Notes: generated from the letters alone by a model not told the origin. Shown: positions 1 through 6,499, counted from the stretch's first letter. The stretch: DNA of 6,828 nucleotides from Gammaproteobacteria bacterium (GCA_030641945.1 DAOWLL010000092.1:1-6828), one strand, 5' to 3'. Program-made: numbers and translations.

Positions 1-1
1 A

Positions 2-235
2 TCTATCATGGAAATTATGGAAAACGAATTCAGCGTAACCGAAAGCGAAGGCCTGCTTAACTTCAGCAAAGCCAAGACACTGGTTATGTTCTGTAACGGC
101 ATGTGGTGCGGACAGTCTCCGAACAACATCAAGAACCTGCTGAAATTCGGCTACCCGGCACACAAGATCAAGTGGTACCGTGGCGGCATGCAGGACTGGG
201 AAATTCTGGGTCTTTCGACAGTTCCAGGCTCATAA
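2..235 (+). CDS. Rhodanese-like domain protein, C-terminal part (5' end outside window)
   Basis: This is the C-terminal half of a rhodanese (sulfurtransferase-fold) domain. The frame is open to the window edge, and the roughly 75 visible residues are too few for a full domain of about 100 residues, so the gene is taken as partial; the ATG at 8 is probably internal. Counting from that ATG, a hydrophobic strand (LVMF) leads into the active-site loop, C29-N-G-M-W-C34-G-Q-S. It is followed by a helix, GYP, and the family's terminal signature YRGGMQDWEILGL. C29 occupies the usual position of the persulfide-forming cysteine. The loop also holds a second cysteine, C34, and is longer than the classic six-residue loop, so the substrate cannot be inferred. 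Rhodaneses move sulfane sulfur to thiol acceptors. The gene ends with its own terminator at 262-283, so it is probably not cotranscribed with dapF. Confidence 0.85.
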   Translation, partial: SIMEIMENEFSVTESEGLLNFSKAKTLVMFCNGMWCGQSPNNIKNLLKFGYPAHKIKWYRGGMQDWEILGLSTVPGS

Positions 236-261
236 TCCCGACATCATTTGATGATGAAGAG

Positions 262-283
262 GCCGCCGCAAGGCGGCGTTTTT
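262..283 (+). terminator. Rho-independent terminator after the rhodanese gene
   Basis: A perfect 6-bp G+C stem (GCCGCC 262-267 with GGCGGC 272-277) is closed by a GCAA tetraloop of the stable GNRA class. It is followed by G and five Ts, then GTTTT. It lies 26 bases after the rhodanese stop codon and in the correct orientation. This is the clearest intrinsic terminator in the window. Confidence 0.93.
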
Positions 284-286
284 GTT

Positions 287-490
287 TTCACCACAGAGGC
301 ACAGAGGCACAGAGAAAATATTAAAAACATCATTTGCCGCAAAAAACGCGAAAAGCGCAAACAAAAGCTCTATTGTGGTTTTTACCTTCGCGTAATTTTG
401 CGATCTTTGCGGCATAAAAACATTTTTCTCTGCGCCTCTGCGGTAAACAAATTTCTTTTTTCTTTGCGTTCTTTGCGTCTTTGCGGTGAA
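287..490. repeat. Structured intergenic repeat, copy A (nested inverted repeats)
   Basis: This element of about 204 bases begins TTCACC and ends GGTGAA. It shares a core (310-444) with copy B (2996-3130): 135 aligned bases, no gaps, two differences (390 and 404). Its right outer arm (462-490) matches the right outer arm of copy B with two differences. The left outer arm is a variant: three successive CACAGAG-type units replace the CGCAAAG units of copy B, so the outer palindrome is degenerate here. Inside, a CAGAG-rich left arm faces TTTTCTCTGCGCCTCTG (424-440), and TGCCGCAAA (335-343) faces TTTGCGGCA (406-414). Several frames through it are open on both strands because the repeat units contain no stops; I do not treat them as genes. 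The element fills most of the rhodanese-dapF gap, and its right end lies 10 bases before the dapF start codon. Confidence 0.85.
485..489 (+). promoter_or_regulatory. Possible Shine-Dalgarno for dapF inside the repeat end
   Basis: GGTGA is complementary to the extreme 3' end of typical 16S rRNA (the GGTGA of AAGGAGGTGA). It lies 11 bases before the dapF ATG, longer than ideal. No other purine-rich match lies between it and the start. It is part of the terminal GGTGAA of repeat copy A, so the element appears to supply whatever ribosome-binding site dapF has. It could also pair with TCACC (492-496) or with TTCACC at 513-518. Confidence 0.4.
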
Positions 491-500
491 ATCACCCATT

Positions 501-1343
501 ATGCAAATTGAATTCACCAAAATGCACGGTATTGGCAACGACTTTGTTGTGATCGATGCTATTAACCAGGACATTGCCCTGACTGGCGACCAGGTGCGCT
601 TCATCGCGGACAGGCATTTTGGTGTCGGCTGCGACCAGCTGTTGCTGGTCGAGCGTCCCACGCTCGCTGGAGCTGAGTTCAGGTACCGTATATACAATGC
701 TGATGGCGGTGAAGTGCAGCAATGTGGCAATGGCGCACGCTGCTTTGCCCGCTTTGTTTATGACAGAGGCATGACCGGCAGTACCAGTATCGCCGTGGAA
801 ACAGCAGCAGGCATGATCTACCTGGAACTAGAAGACGATGGCCAGGTCACGGTTGATATGGGTGTGCCCTCGTTTGATCCGGGTTCGCTGCCATTCGTGC
901 CCGCTGAAAAGGATGAAGACGAGGCTGAATACCACCAACTCGTGGTTAATGGTGAAAAATATGCTATAGGTGCTGTATCAGTTGGCAATCCGCATGCGGT
1001 GTTGCTGGTTGATTCGGTGGATGAAGCACCCGTGGATACACTCGGGGCCGCCATCGAAAGCCATGAACGGTTTCCCGAGCGCGTCAATGTCGGTTTTATG
1101 GAGGTCATGGATCGATCGCTTATTCGGCTTCGAGTTTTCGAGCGCGGCGCGGGTGAGACTCTGGCATGTGGTACGGGTGCGTGTGCGGCTGTGGCCGTAG
1201 GCATCCATAACAGCCTGCTGGATAACACCGTTAAGGTCGAACTGAAAGGGGGCTATTTAACTATTCGCTGGCCGGGTAATGACAATACATTGTTAATGAC
1301 CGGACCGGCACAAACTGTATACCAAGGGAAAATTACACTGTGA
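501..1343 (+). CDS. dapF: Diaminopimelate epimerase
   Basis: DapF is a cofactor-independent cytoplasmic enzyme that interconverts LL- and meso-diaminopimelate, giving the peptidoglycan cross-linking residue and the precursor of lysine. The 280-residue product has the normal family length and begins [15 protein letters not shown], the usual DapF N-terminus. The two catalytic cysteines of the racemase pair are present: C75 in [13 protein letters not shown] and C223 in [13 protein letters not shown]. The substrate-binding segments VGNPHAV (161-167) and FERGAGET (213-220) are also clear. A GTG at 486 in the same frame would add five residues from the repeat end; the ATG at 501 was preferred because family members start directly before the FxKMHGxGNDF strand. 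The stop overlaps the GTG start of the next gene by four bases, so dapF leads a coupled dapF-yigA-xerC operon as in E. coli. No clear promoter was found; the upstream gap is repeat DNA. Confidence 0.97.
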   Translation: MQIEFTKMHGIGNDFVVIDAINQDIALTGDQVRFIADRHFGVGCDQLLLVERPTLAGAEFRYRIYNADGGEVQQCGNGARCFARFVYDRGMTGSTSIAVETAAGMIYLELEDDGQVTVDMGVPSFDPGSLPFVPAEKDEDEAEYHQLVVNGEKYAIGAVSVGNPHAVLLVDSVDEAPVDTLGAAIESHERFPERVNVGFMEVMDRSLIRLRVFERGAGETLACGTGACAAVAVGIHNSLLDNTVKVELKGGYLTIRWPGNDNTLLMTGPAQTVYQGKITL

Positions 1344-2044
1344 GTACACAAGCACAAAAAAAACAACAAGAAACGCTTGATACCGAACAGCAGCTGCTGG
1401 AGCTGTTAAAAGACTATCCGGACATTCTTGTCCGTAATCCTGCATTACTGGCCGAGCTGGAAGTTCCGCATGAGTCCGGACAGGCCATCTCTTTAATAGA
1501 AAGACAGGTTGGCGTTCTGCGCGACAAGCTGCGGGCATCCGATAAACGCCTGCGCGAGCTTATGGATATCGCCCGCGGCAATGAGCGCCTTGCAGAAAGC
1601 CGCCATCGCCTGGCAATCAATCTGCTCGGTTCGCACGACCTTGAAGATGTCATCAGCATCGTCCTGGATGAACTGGGCAATGAGCTGGGCGCTGATTTTG
1701 CCGTTGTTCGGCTGCTAACAGACGACAACGACAGGCTCAACAACAAGCCGGAATTATTCATAGATAAAAATACTGAAGAACTGAAAGCATTCAGCACCAT
1801 GCTCGACAACAGAAAATCACTGTGTGGTCACTGCACAAAAGAGCAGAATGATTTTCTGTTTGGTGAAGATGCCGATCAAATAGGTTCAGCTGCGGTAATC
1901 CCGATGGTCGCCGGTGCGAAGCTCGGCCTGCTAGGCCTGGGTAGTACGGATGAACGTCGCTTCAGTATTGCCATGGGCACCGAGTTCCTGACCCAGATCG
2001 GTGAACTGGTCAGTGCTGCACTGGCGGTACATCTCGAAGCCTGA
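1340..2044 (+). CDS. yigA: DUF484 family protein (YigA-like, GAF-like fold)
   Basis: This 234-residue cytoplasmic protein belongs to the DUF484 family, whose E. coli member YigA sits in the same place between dapF and xerC. No biochemical role is established that I know of. The N-terminal 45 residues include the typical segment [15 protein letters not shown] (26-40). A charged, heptad-like stretch (about 50-95) looks like a coiled coil. Residues of about 98-232 resemble a GAF domain, with [12 protein letters not shown], the family segment [14 protein letters not shown] (162-175) and a late [15 protein letters not shown] strand pair. Two cysteines form CGHC here; a redox role is speculation. 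The start is GTG at 1340, overlapping the dapF stop, with AAGGGA (1324-1329) as a plausible ribosome-binding site. Its stop overlaps the xerC start by one base. There is no signal peptide or membrane segment. Confidence 0.92.
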   Translation: MSTQAQKKQQETLDTEQQLLELLKDYPDILVRNPALLAELEVPHESGQAISLIERQVGVLRDKLRASDKRLRELMDIARGNERLAESRHRLAINLLGSHDLEDVISIVLDELGNELGADFAVVRLLTDDNDRLNNKPELFIDKNTEELKAFSTMLDNRKSLCGHCTKEQNDFLFGEDADQIGSAAVIPMVAGAKLGLLGLGSTDERRFSIAMGTEFLTQIGELVSAALAVHLEA

Positions 2045-2934
2045 TGAGTTTCGAGTCTGATCTAAACGATTTTTACAGTTATCTTGAATCCGAGCGCAGG
2101 TATTCGCCGCATACACTGGCGGCGTACCAGCGTGATCTGAATGCTTTCATAACATTCAGCCAACAACGCGAATTCGTCAACTGGACGCAGATGGATGATC
2201 TTCATGTGCGTGCATTTGTCGCCAGCCAGCACCGTAAAGGTCTTTCGGGCACCAGCCTGCAGCGCCAGCTGTCGGCCATTCGCAGCCTTTTTAATCACCT
2301 GTGCCGGCATCATCGAGCGGATAAAAATCCGGCCCAGGGCGTGCCTGCACCAAGGGCCCCCAAACGCCTGCCTGAAACATTGAGTGTTGATCAGCTTGAG
2401 AGCCTGCTCGCTTTCCCCGGCGATGATGCACTCGCCTGTCGCGACCGGGCAGTGATGGAGCTGTTCTACGGCTGCGGGCTGCGTCTTTCAGAGTTGACCG
2501 GGCTTGAGCTGGGTGACATCGACTGGCAGCAACACACGGTGTCTGTTACCGGCAAAGGACGCAAGCAACGTCATGTGCCGTTTGGCCGCAAGGCTAAAAA
2601 GGCTTTAAAGCAATGGCTGCCGCATCGCTCCGCACAGGCTGACCAGGAAGAAAAAGCACTGTTCATCAGCCGCAACGGAAAACGCATCAGTAACAGCAGC
2701 GTTCAGCAACGATTGAAAAAACGCGCGCTGCAGCAGGGCGTTGGCATATCGCTGCACCCGCACATGCTGCGCCACTCCTTTGCGACGCACCTGCTCGAAT
2801 CATCCAATGATCTGCGCGCGGTACAGGAATTGCTGGGACATGCCAATCTGAGCACCACGCAAATCTACACCCACCTCGATTTCCAGCACCTTGCGGGTGT
2901 CTATGATAAGGCCCACCCAAGATCTCGAAAATAA
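2044..2934 (+). CDS. xerC: Tyrosine recombinase XerC
   Basis: XerC acts with XerD at the dif site to resolve chromosome dimers, under FtsK control at the division septum. The product has 296 residues, against 298 in E. coli. The N-terminal SAM-like core-binding domain (about 1-90) contains the typical RRYSPHTLAAYQRDL. The catalytic domain carries the full active site: R147 (GCGLRLSEL), K171 (GKGRKQR), H240 and R243 (HPHMLRHSFATHL), H266 (ELLGHANLSTTQIYTH) and nucleophile Y275. Positions agree almost exactly with E. coli XerC, and the operon position (third after dapF and yigA) separates it from XerD and integrases. The ATG overlaps the yigA stop as TGATG and lacks a strong ribosome-binding site, so translational coupling is likely. 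The protein ends KAHPRSRK, a normal XerC tail. The following base is the first base of repeat copy B. Confidence 0.97.
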   Translation: MSFESDLNDFYSYLESERRYSPHTLAAYQRDLNAFITFSQQREFVNWTQMDDLHVRAFVASQHRKGLSGTSLQRQLSAIRSLFNHLCRHHRADKNPAQGVPAPRAPKRLPETLSVDQLESLLAFPGDDALACRDRAVMELFYGCGLRLSELTGLELGDIDWQQHTVSVTGKGRKQRHVPFGRKAKKALKQWLPHRSAQADQEEKALFISRNGKRISNSSVQQRLKKRALQQGVGISLHPHMLRHSFATHLLESSNDLRAVQELLGHANLSTTQIYTHLDFQHLAGVYDKAHPRSRK

Positions 2935-3175
2935 TTCACCGCAAAGGCGCAAAGTACGCAAAGAAAAGACCAGACATTTATTAACCGCAGAGGCGCAGAG
3001 AAAATATTAAAAACATCATTTGCCGCAAAAAACGCGAAAAGCGCAAACAAAAGCTCTATTGTGGTTTTTACCTTCACGTAATTTTGCGACCTTTGCGGCA
3101 TAAAAACATTTTTCTCTGCGCCTCTGCGGTTAAAACAATCATTTAACTTTGCGTACTTTGCGCCTTTGCGGTGAA
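2935..3175. repeat. Structured intergenic repeat, copy B (complete, triple nested inverted repeat)
   Basis: The element has 241 bases and three inverted-repeat levels. The outer arms are perfect over 29 bp (2935-2963 with 3147-3175), starting TTCACCGCAAAGG and ending in GGTGAA. The middle arms are perfect over 24 bp (2981-3004 with 3110-3133), with TTAACCGCAGAGG at the left. The inner arms are TGCCGCAAA (3021-3029) and TTTGCGGCA (3092-3100), with weaker pairing beyond. The outer and middle arms are built from units of about eight bases resembling GCGCAAAG or GCGCAGAG. The left arm starts at the base after the xerC TAA. Bases 2996-3130 match copy A at 310-444 with two differences (3076, 3090). 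As RNA or single-stranded DNA it could fold into one long hairpin; no T-run follows in the style of an intrinsic terminator. No transposase is visible. Target-site duplications flanking the arms are not evident. Confidence 0.92.
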
Positions 3176-3220
3176 AAAAAGACTTATAACGAGTATGTCA
3201 GTCAGCACCATTGAAACAGG

Positions 3221-3226
3221 TATAAT
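3221..3226 (+). promoter_or_regulatory. Candidate -10 box for yaaA
   Basis: A perfect TATAAT lies 47 bases before the yaaA start codon, in the unique DNA between repeat B and yaaA. I find no good -35 hexamer at 16-19 bp upstream, and no extended -10 TG. The TTGAAA at 3211-3216 is only four bases away and cannot serve. If used, it would give a leader of about 40 bases. It is a plausible promoter on position and composition only. Confidence 0.4.
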
Positions 3227-3273
3227 CGCCACCATTACTAACACGTCATCATTATTTACCCGTACAGCCCGTT

Positions 3274-4047
3274 ATGCTGATTACCCTCTCTCCATCCAAG
3301 GGCCAGGATTTTGAAACGCCGGCCTTGAGTAAAACCTGTAGCAAGCCCGATGCGCTGAAAGATTCCGAGTTGCTGATCAGGGAACTGCGCAAGATCAGGC
3401 AAGAAGATATCCAGCAACTGATGAGAGTCAGTGAAAATATTGCCAGTCGGACCGCTGACCGTTACAAGGCATTCAACACCCCGTTCACACCGAAAAACGC
3501 CAAGCAGGCAATCTTTGCTTTCAAAGGCGATGTTTACAGCGGAATCGAAATTGAGAAGTACAGGGAAGCGGACCTTAAATATGCGCAGAACCATTTGCGT
3601 ATTCTTTCAGGCTTGTACGGCTGCCTGCGTCCGTTGGACCTGATCCAGCCCTATCGCCTGGAGATGAAAACAAAACTGGAAAATGCCCGCGGTGACAACC
3701 TGTACCAGTTCTGGGGCGATAAGATTACCGATGAATTGAATAAAGAGCTGGAGAAACAGAAACAGCCCGTGCTGGTGAATCTCGCCTCAAATGAGTACTT
3801 CAAGTCAGTCAAGCCGAAACAGCTGAAGGGGCGTTTACTGAATATCAATTTCAAGGAGACCAGGGACGGCAAGACGCGCGTGGTGGCGATATTTGCCAAG
3901 CGCGCACGCGGCATGATGACAGACTACATTCTGCGCAACCGCATAGAAAAACCGGAAGACATCAAGAAATTCAAACAGGGCGGCTACAGGTTCTGCAAAG
4001 ATCTGTCTGATGACAGGCAATGGACTTTTGAGCGACCGCAGCCCTAA
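3274..4047 (+). CDS. yaaA: Peroxide stress protein YaaA (DUF328/UPF0246)
   Basis: In E. coli, YaaA limits intracellular free iron and so protects DNA and proteins during hydrogen peroxide stress; the family fold binds DNA in vitro. The 257-residue product has the family length (258 in E. coli). It shows the family's conserved blocks in order: FTPKNAKQAIFAFKGDVYSG (71-90), HLRILSGLYGCLRPLDL (107-123), QPYRLEM (125-131), LYQFWGD (143-149), VNLASNEYFKSVKP (168-181) and AKRARGMM (208-215). The ATG at 3274 gives the standard MLITLSPSKG start; no convincing Shine-Dalgarno precedes it. In E. coli yaaA is OxyR-regulated, but I see no clear OxyR site here. The gene sits between the dapF-xerC and hslVU groups, 98 bases after repeat B, and 51 bases before hslV. 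The hslVU genes may be read through from it. Confidence 0.95.
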   Translation: MLITLSPSKGQDFETPALSKTCSKPDALKDSELLIRELRKIRQEDIQQLMRVSENIASRTADRYKAFNTPFTPKNAKQAIFAFKGDVYSGIEIEKYREADLKYAQNHLRILSGLYGCLRPLDLIQPYRLEMKTKLENARGDNLYQFWGDKITDELNKELEKQKQPVLVNLASNEYFKSVKPKQLKGRLLNINFKETRDGKTRVVAIFAKRARGMMTDYILRNRIEKPEDIKKFKQGGYRFCKDLSDDRQWTFERPQP

Positions 4048-4087
4048 TACGTGTAAAATCACATTCCTTTTAGCCGAAATATTTAGC

Positions 4088-4092
4088 AGGAG
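4088..4092 (+). promoter_or_regulatory. Shine-Dalgarno that fixes the hslV GTG start
   Basis: AGGAG lies six bases before the GTG at 4099, optimal spacing. It is the strongest ribosome-binding site in the window and supports the GTG start, because no in-frame ATG exists before the conserved TTI segment. Confidence 0.8.
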
Positions 4093-4098
4093 TTCCGC

Positions 4099-4650
4099 GT
4101 GGAGAATTTTCATGGCACCACGATTCTTACTGTACGCCGTGGGGGTACCGTTGTTGTGGGCGGCGATGGCCAGGTTACGCTGGGCGATACCATCATGAAA
4201 GGCAATGCCACCAAGGTGCGCAAGGTCTACCATGACAAGGTGATCGCTGGCTTTGCCGGTGCCACCGCAGATGCATTCACCCTGCTGGAGCGCTTTGAAA
4301 GCGTACTGGAAAAACACGGTGGCCAGCTCAAGCGGGCAGCAGTTGAGCTGGCAAAAGACTGGCGTACAGATCGCATGCTGCGCCGGCTGGAAGCGATGAT
4401 GATTGTCGCTGACAAGAAGTCATCACTGCGGAGTTCGGGCACCGGCGGCGTGATTGATGCTAGGGATGACCTGATCGCGATAGGCTCTGGCGGTCCTTAT
4501 GCGCAATCAGCCGCACGTGCATTGTTCGATAATACAGAATTATCGGCACGTGAAGTAGTAGAAAGAAGCCTGATGATCGCGGCAGATATCTGCATATATA
4601 CCAATAATGCCCTCACGATCGAAGAAATTAGTAAACAAAGGAATTCATAA
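4099..4650 (+). CDS. hslV: ATP-dependent protease HslUV, peptidase subunit HslV (ClpQ)
   Basis: HslV is the proteasome-beta-like threonine peptidase that forms a double hexameric ring, capped by HslU, and degrades misfolded and regulatory proteins in the cytoplasm. The 183-residue product starts [14 protein letters not shown]. By alignment to E. coli HslV, T7 is the mature catalytic Thr1, so a six-residue leader must be removed. Short leaders ending in G or A are familiar in beta- and some gammaproteobacterial HslV, whereas E. coli loses only Met. Other active-site residues match: D23 (Asp17; GGDGQVT) and K39 (Lys33; NATKVRK). Further conserved blocks are [12 protein letters not shown] (51-62), [13 protein letters not shown] (83-95), [15 protein letters not shown] (128-142) and ICIYTNN (164-170). 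It is 12 bases upstream of hslU, clearly one operon. Heat-shock (sigma-32) control is usual for hslVU, but no convincing sigma-32 promoter is visible in the short gap after yaaA. Confidence 0.97.
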   Translation: MENFHGTTILTVRRGGTVVVGGDGQVTLGDTIMKGNATKVRKVYHDKVIAGFAGATADAFTLLERFESVLEKHGGQLKRAAVELAKDWRTDRMLRRLEAMMIVADKKSSLRSSGTGGVIDARDDLIAIGSGGPYAQSAARALFDNTELSAREVVERSLMIAADICIYTNNALTIEEISKQRNS

Positions 4651-4662
4651 AGAGTTTTAAAT

Positions 4663-5991
4663 ATGTCTGAAATGACCCCGCGAGAAATTGTACAGGAGCT
4701 GGACAAGCACATTATCGGCCAGGACGCGGCCAAGCGCGCGGTGGCGATTGCCCTGCGCAATCGCTGGCGCCGTATGCAAATCCATGAAGAGCTGCGCAAC
4801 GAGATCACACCAAAGAATATCCTGATGATCGGCCCTACCGGTGTCGGTAAAACCGAAATTGCCCGCCGCCTTGCGCATCTTGCAAAAGCGCCTTTCGTCA
4901 AGGTTGAGGCCACCAAGTTCACCGAAGTCGGTTATGTTGGTAGAGAAGTCGACTCTATAATCCGCGATCTTGTCGATATGTCCATAACAACGACACGTGA
5001 GCAGGAAATGGAGAAAGTGCGCCATCTGGCAGAAGATGCGGTTGAAGAGCGCATCCTGGATGCGCTGCTGCCACCGCCACGCGACAGTTTTGGTGAGCCC
5101 GAGCCTGATCAGGACTCGTCTACACGGCAGAAATTCCGGGTCAAATTGCGTGAAGGCCAGCTTGATGACAAGGAAATCGAGATCGATGTAACCGTTAAAC
5201 CGGTTGGCGTGGAAATCATGGCGCCACCGGGTATGGAAGAAATGACCAGTCAGCTGCAGGGCATGTTCCAGAATATGTCCAGCGACAAGAAAAAGACGCG
5301 AAAAATGACCATCGCGCAGGCACAAAGAGTGTTGCTCGACGAAGAAGCTTCGAAGCTGGTCAAGGATGACGAAATCAAGGTAAAGGCACTGGAAAATGCG
5401 GAACAGAATGGCATTGTGTTCATTGATGAGATCGACAAGGTGGCGAAGCGCGCAGAAACAGGTGGTGCCGATGTTTCACGTGAAGGTGTGCAGCGCGACC
5501 TGCTGCCGCTGGTAGAGGGCTGCACAGTAACGACCAAGTACGGCATGGTGAAGACAGATCACATCCTGTTTATCGCTTCAGGTGCCTTTCATTTGTCCAA
5601 GCCATCGGACCTGATCCCGGAACTGCAGGGACGCCTGCCAATTCGTGTCGAGCTCACTGCACTCAATGCCGATGATTTTAAACGCATCCTGACCGAGCCG
5701 GATGCTTCACTGACAACGCAGTATTCAGCGTTGATGAAGACCGAGGGTGTTAATCTTGAATTTGCAGAAGATGGCGTAGAACGTGTGGCCGAAGTCGCAT
5801 TCGATGTGAATGAACGTGCGGAAAATATCGGCGCGCGCCGCCTGCATACCGTCGTGGAGCGCCTGCTGGAAGAGATTTCATTTGATGCGCCGGATAAGGC
5901 AGGGCAGAGCCTTGTAATCGACAGGGAATATGTTGATAACAGTTTAGGTGCGCTCGTCGAAGACGAGGACCTGAGCCGTTACATCCTTTAA
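4663..5991 (+). CDS. hslU: ATP-dependent protease HslUV, ATPase subunit HslU (ClpY)
   Basis: HslU is the hexameric AAA+ unfoldase that recognises substrates, unfolds them and threads them into HslV. The 442-residue product has the family length (443 in E. coli) and starts [20 protein letters not shown]. Visible motifs are: Walker A GPTGVGKT (57-64); pore loop GYVGRE (90-95; Y91 grips substrate); the I domain, about 110-240, containing the poorly conserved [13 protein letters not shown] stretch; Walker B IVFIDEID (251-258); the arginine-finger region [11 protein letters not shown] (321-331, R324); and sensor 2 [11 protein letters not shown] (387-397). The C-terminal tail [10 protein letters not shown] is the segment that inserts into HslV pockets to activate it. 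AAGAG-like bases (about 4650-4654) give a modest ribosome-binding site. The stop codon lies within the palindrome that follows. No anomaly is seen. Confidence 0.98.
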   Translation: MSEMTPREIVQELDKHIIGQDAAKRAVAIALRNRWRRMQIHEELRNEITPKNILMIGPTGVGKTEIARRLAHLAKAPFVKVEATKFTEVGYVGREVDSIIRDLVDMSITTTREQEMEKVRHLAEDAVEERILDALLPPPRDSFGEPEPDQDSSTRQKFRVKLREGQLDDKEIEIDVTVKPVGVEIMAPPGMEEMTSQLQGMFQNMSSDKKKTRKMTIAQAQRVLLDEEASKLVKDDEIKVKALENAEQNGIVFIDEIDKVAKRAETGGADVSREGVQRDLLPLVEGCTVTTKYGMVKTDHILFIASGAFHLSKPSDLIPELQGRLPIRVELTALNADDFKRILTEPDASLTTQYSALMKTEGVNLEFAEDGVERVAEVAFDVNERAENIGARRLHTVVERLLEEISFDAPDKAGQSLVIDREYVDNSLGALVEDEDLSRYIL

Positions 5992-6113
5992 TAATGATCT
6001 TTTTCCGCGATAACTTCGTCAGTGATGTGCTCGAATCCTCATGTACTGGATATGTACACTCCGGTTCTGCGCGCATCACTTCCTCGTTTTCACGAAAAAA
6101 TCTTCATTATTAA
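5988..6113. repeat. 126-base imperfect palindrome after hslU
   Basis: The ends pair perfectly over 10 bp (TTAATAATGA 5988-5997 with TCATTATTAA 6104-6113). Inside, TTTTTC (6000-6005) faces GAAAAA (6094-6099), AGTGATG (6021-6027) faces CATCACT (6074-6080) with GC pairs continuing, and TGTAC (6042-6046) faces GTACA (6054-6058) around a seven-base loop. The whole hslU-DUF971 gap is thus one long interrupted hairpin. It starts one base before the hslU stop codon, so the stop lies in the left arm. There is no terminal T-run typical of a terminator. The length recalls ERIC elements (about 126 bp), but the sequence does not look like the ERIC consensus. The segment around ATCCTCATGTAC and GTACACTCCGG resembles a palindrome I associate with other proteobacterial intergenic regions, though I cannot verify that here. 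Confidence 0.75.
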
Positions 6114-6139
6114 CATAACCTACGTATTAAAATATTGAT

Positions 6140-6499
6140 ATGCCAAGACCAACCAGTATAAATCTACACCAGAAAAGCAGGGTGCTCGAGCTCGAATTTG
6201 ATGACGGCAGTAATTTTCAACTGCCCTGCGAGTATCTACGTGTGTACTCGCCATCTGCAGATGTAACCGGCCACGGGCCTGGCCAGGAAATCCTGCAGCT
6301 GGGTAAAGAGGATGTGAACATTACTGCAATTGAGCCACAGGGAAATTATGCGGTGAAGCTGGTATTTGATGACAGGCATGATACCGGATTTTATACCTGG
6401 GATTATCTTTATGCGCTGGGTTCGGATTATGACAACAAGTGGAAAGACTATCTCGAACGTGTAGAAAAGGACGGACATAAAAGAAAGAAAAGCGATTAG
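6140..6499 (+). CDS. DUF971 (gamma-butyrobetaine hydroxylase-like N-terminal domain) protein
   Basis: This small cytoplasmic protein of 119 residues consists of a single DUF971/GBBH-like N-terminal domain. That fold is found as the N-terminal part of gamma-butyrobetaine dioxygenases, but here stands alone without the catalytic oxygenase domain; a carnitine-related reaction should not be assumed. The function of stand-alone members is unclear; some relatives are linked to iron-sulfur cluster handling, which I only mention as a possibility. Family marks are LELEFDDGSNFQLPCEYLRVYSPSA (16-40), GHGPGQ (44-49), VKLVFDDRHDTGFYTWDYLYALG (71-93) and a lysine-rich tail. The position directly after hslVU is common in gammaproteobacteria. 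The ATG at 6140 gives the usual short N-terminus but has no good ribosome-binding site. The TAG stop shares its last base with the start of the next inverted repeat. Confidence 0.9.
   Translation: MPRPTSINLHQKSRVLELEFDDGSNFQLPCEYLRVYSPSADVTGHGPGQEILQLGKEDVNITAIEPQGNYAVKLVFDDRHDTGFYTWDYLYALGSDYDNKWKDYLERVEKDGHKRKKSD

Noticed and set aside
486..488. GTG as the dapF start
   Set aside because: It would add MKSPI from repeat DNA, while DapF family members start right before the FxKMHG segment, matching the ATG at 501. The GTG also lies within the only candidate ribosome-binding site.
248..511. Plus-strand 87-codon frame inside copy A
   Set aside because: It starts before the rhodanese terminator, runs through repeat units with a composition unlike a protein, and ends inside dapF in another frame.
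230..730. Minus-strand open frame of 166 codons through the repeat and the start of dapF
   Set aside because: It is antisense to the well-supported dapF and otherwise translates repeat units. Openness comes from stop-free repeat sequence and GC-rich coding DNA on the other strand.
970..1200. Alternative-frame and antisense open frames inside dapF, yigA, xerC, yaaA, hslV and hslU
   Set aside because: All are shadows of genes whose products match known families over full length.
2901..3101. Minus-strand hydrophobic peptide beginning MPQRSQNY, also present in copy A, suggestive of a small membrane toxin
   Set aside because: The peptide is shared only because the 135-base core is shared; its C-terminus changes completely outside the core in each copy, and there is no good ribosome-binding site or promoter. 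Repeat translation is the simpler explanation.
2935..3175. attC-like integron recombination site, suggested by a palindrome after a stop codon and by the nearby recombinase gene
   Set aside because: I find no proper GTTRRRY/RYYYAAC core pair at the ends, the arms are perfect rather than bulged, and the neighbouring recombinase is a standard XerC without the IntI insertion.
4026..4059. Heat-shock (sigma-32) or sigma-70 promoter before hslV (TTTTGA, CCCTAA, TAAAAT)
   Set aside because: The TTTTGA to CCCTAA spacing is about 10 bases, too short for sigma-32, and TAAAAT at 4054-4059 has no -35 partner. It is too weak to annotate.
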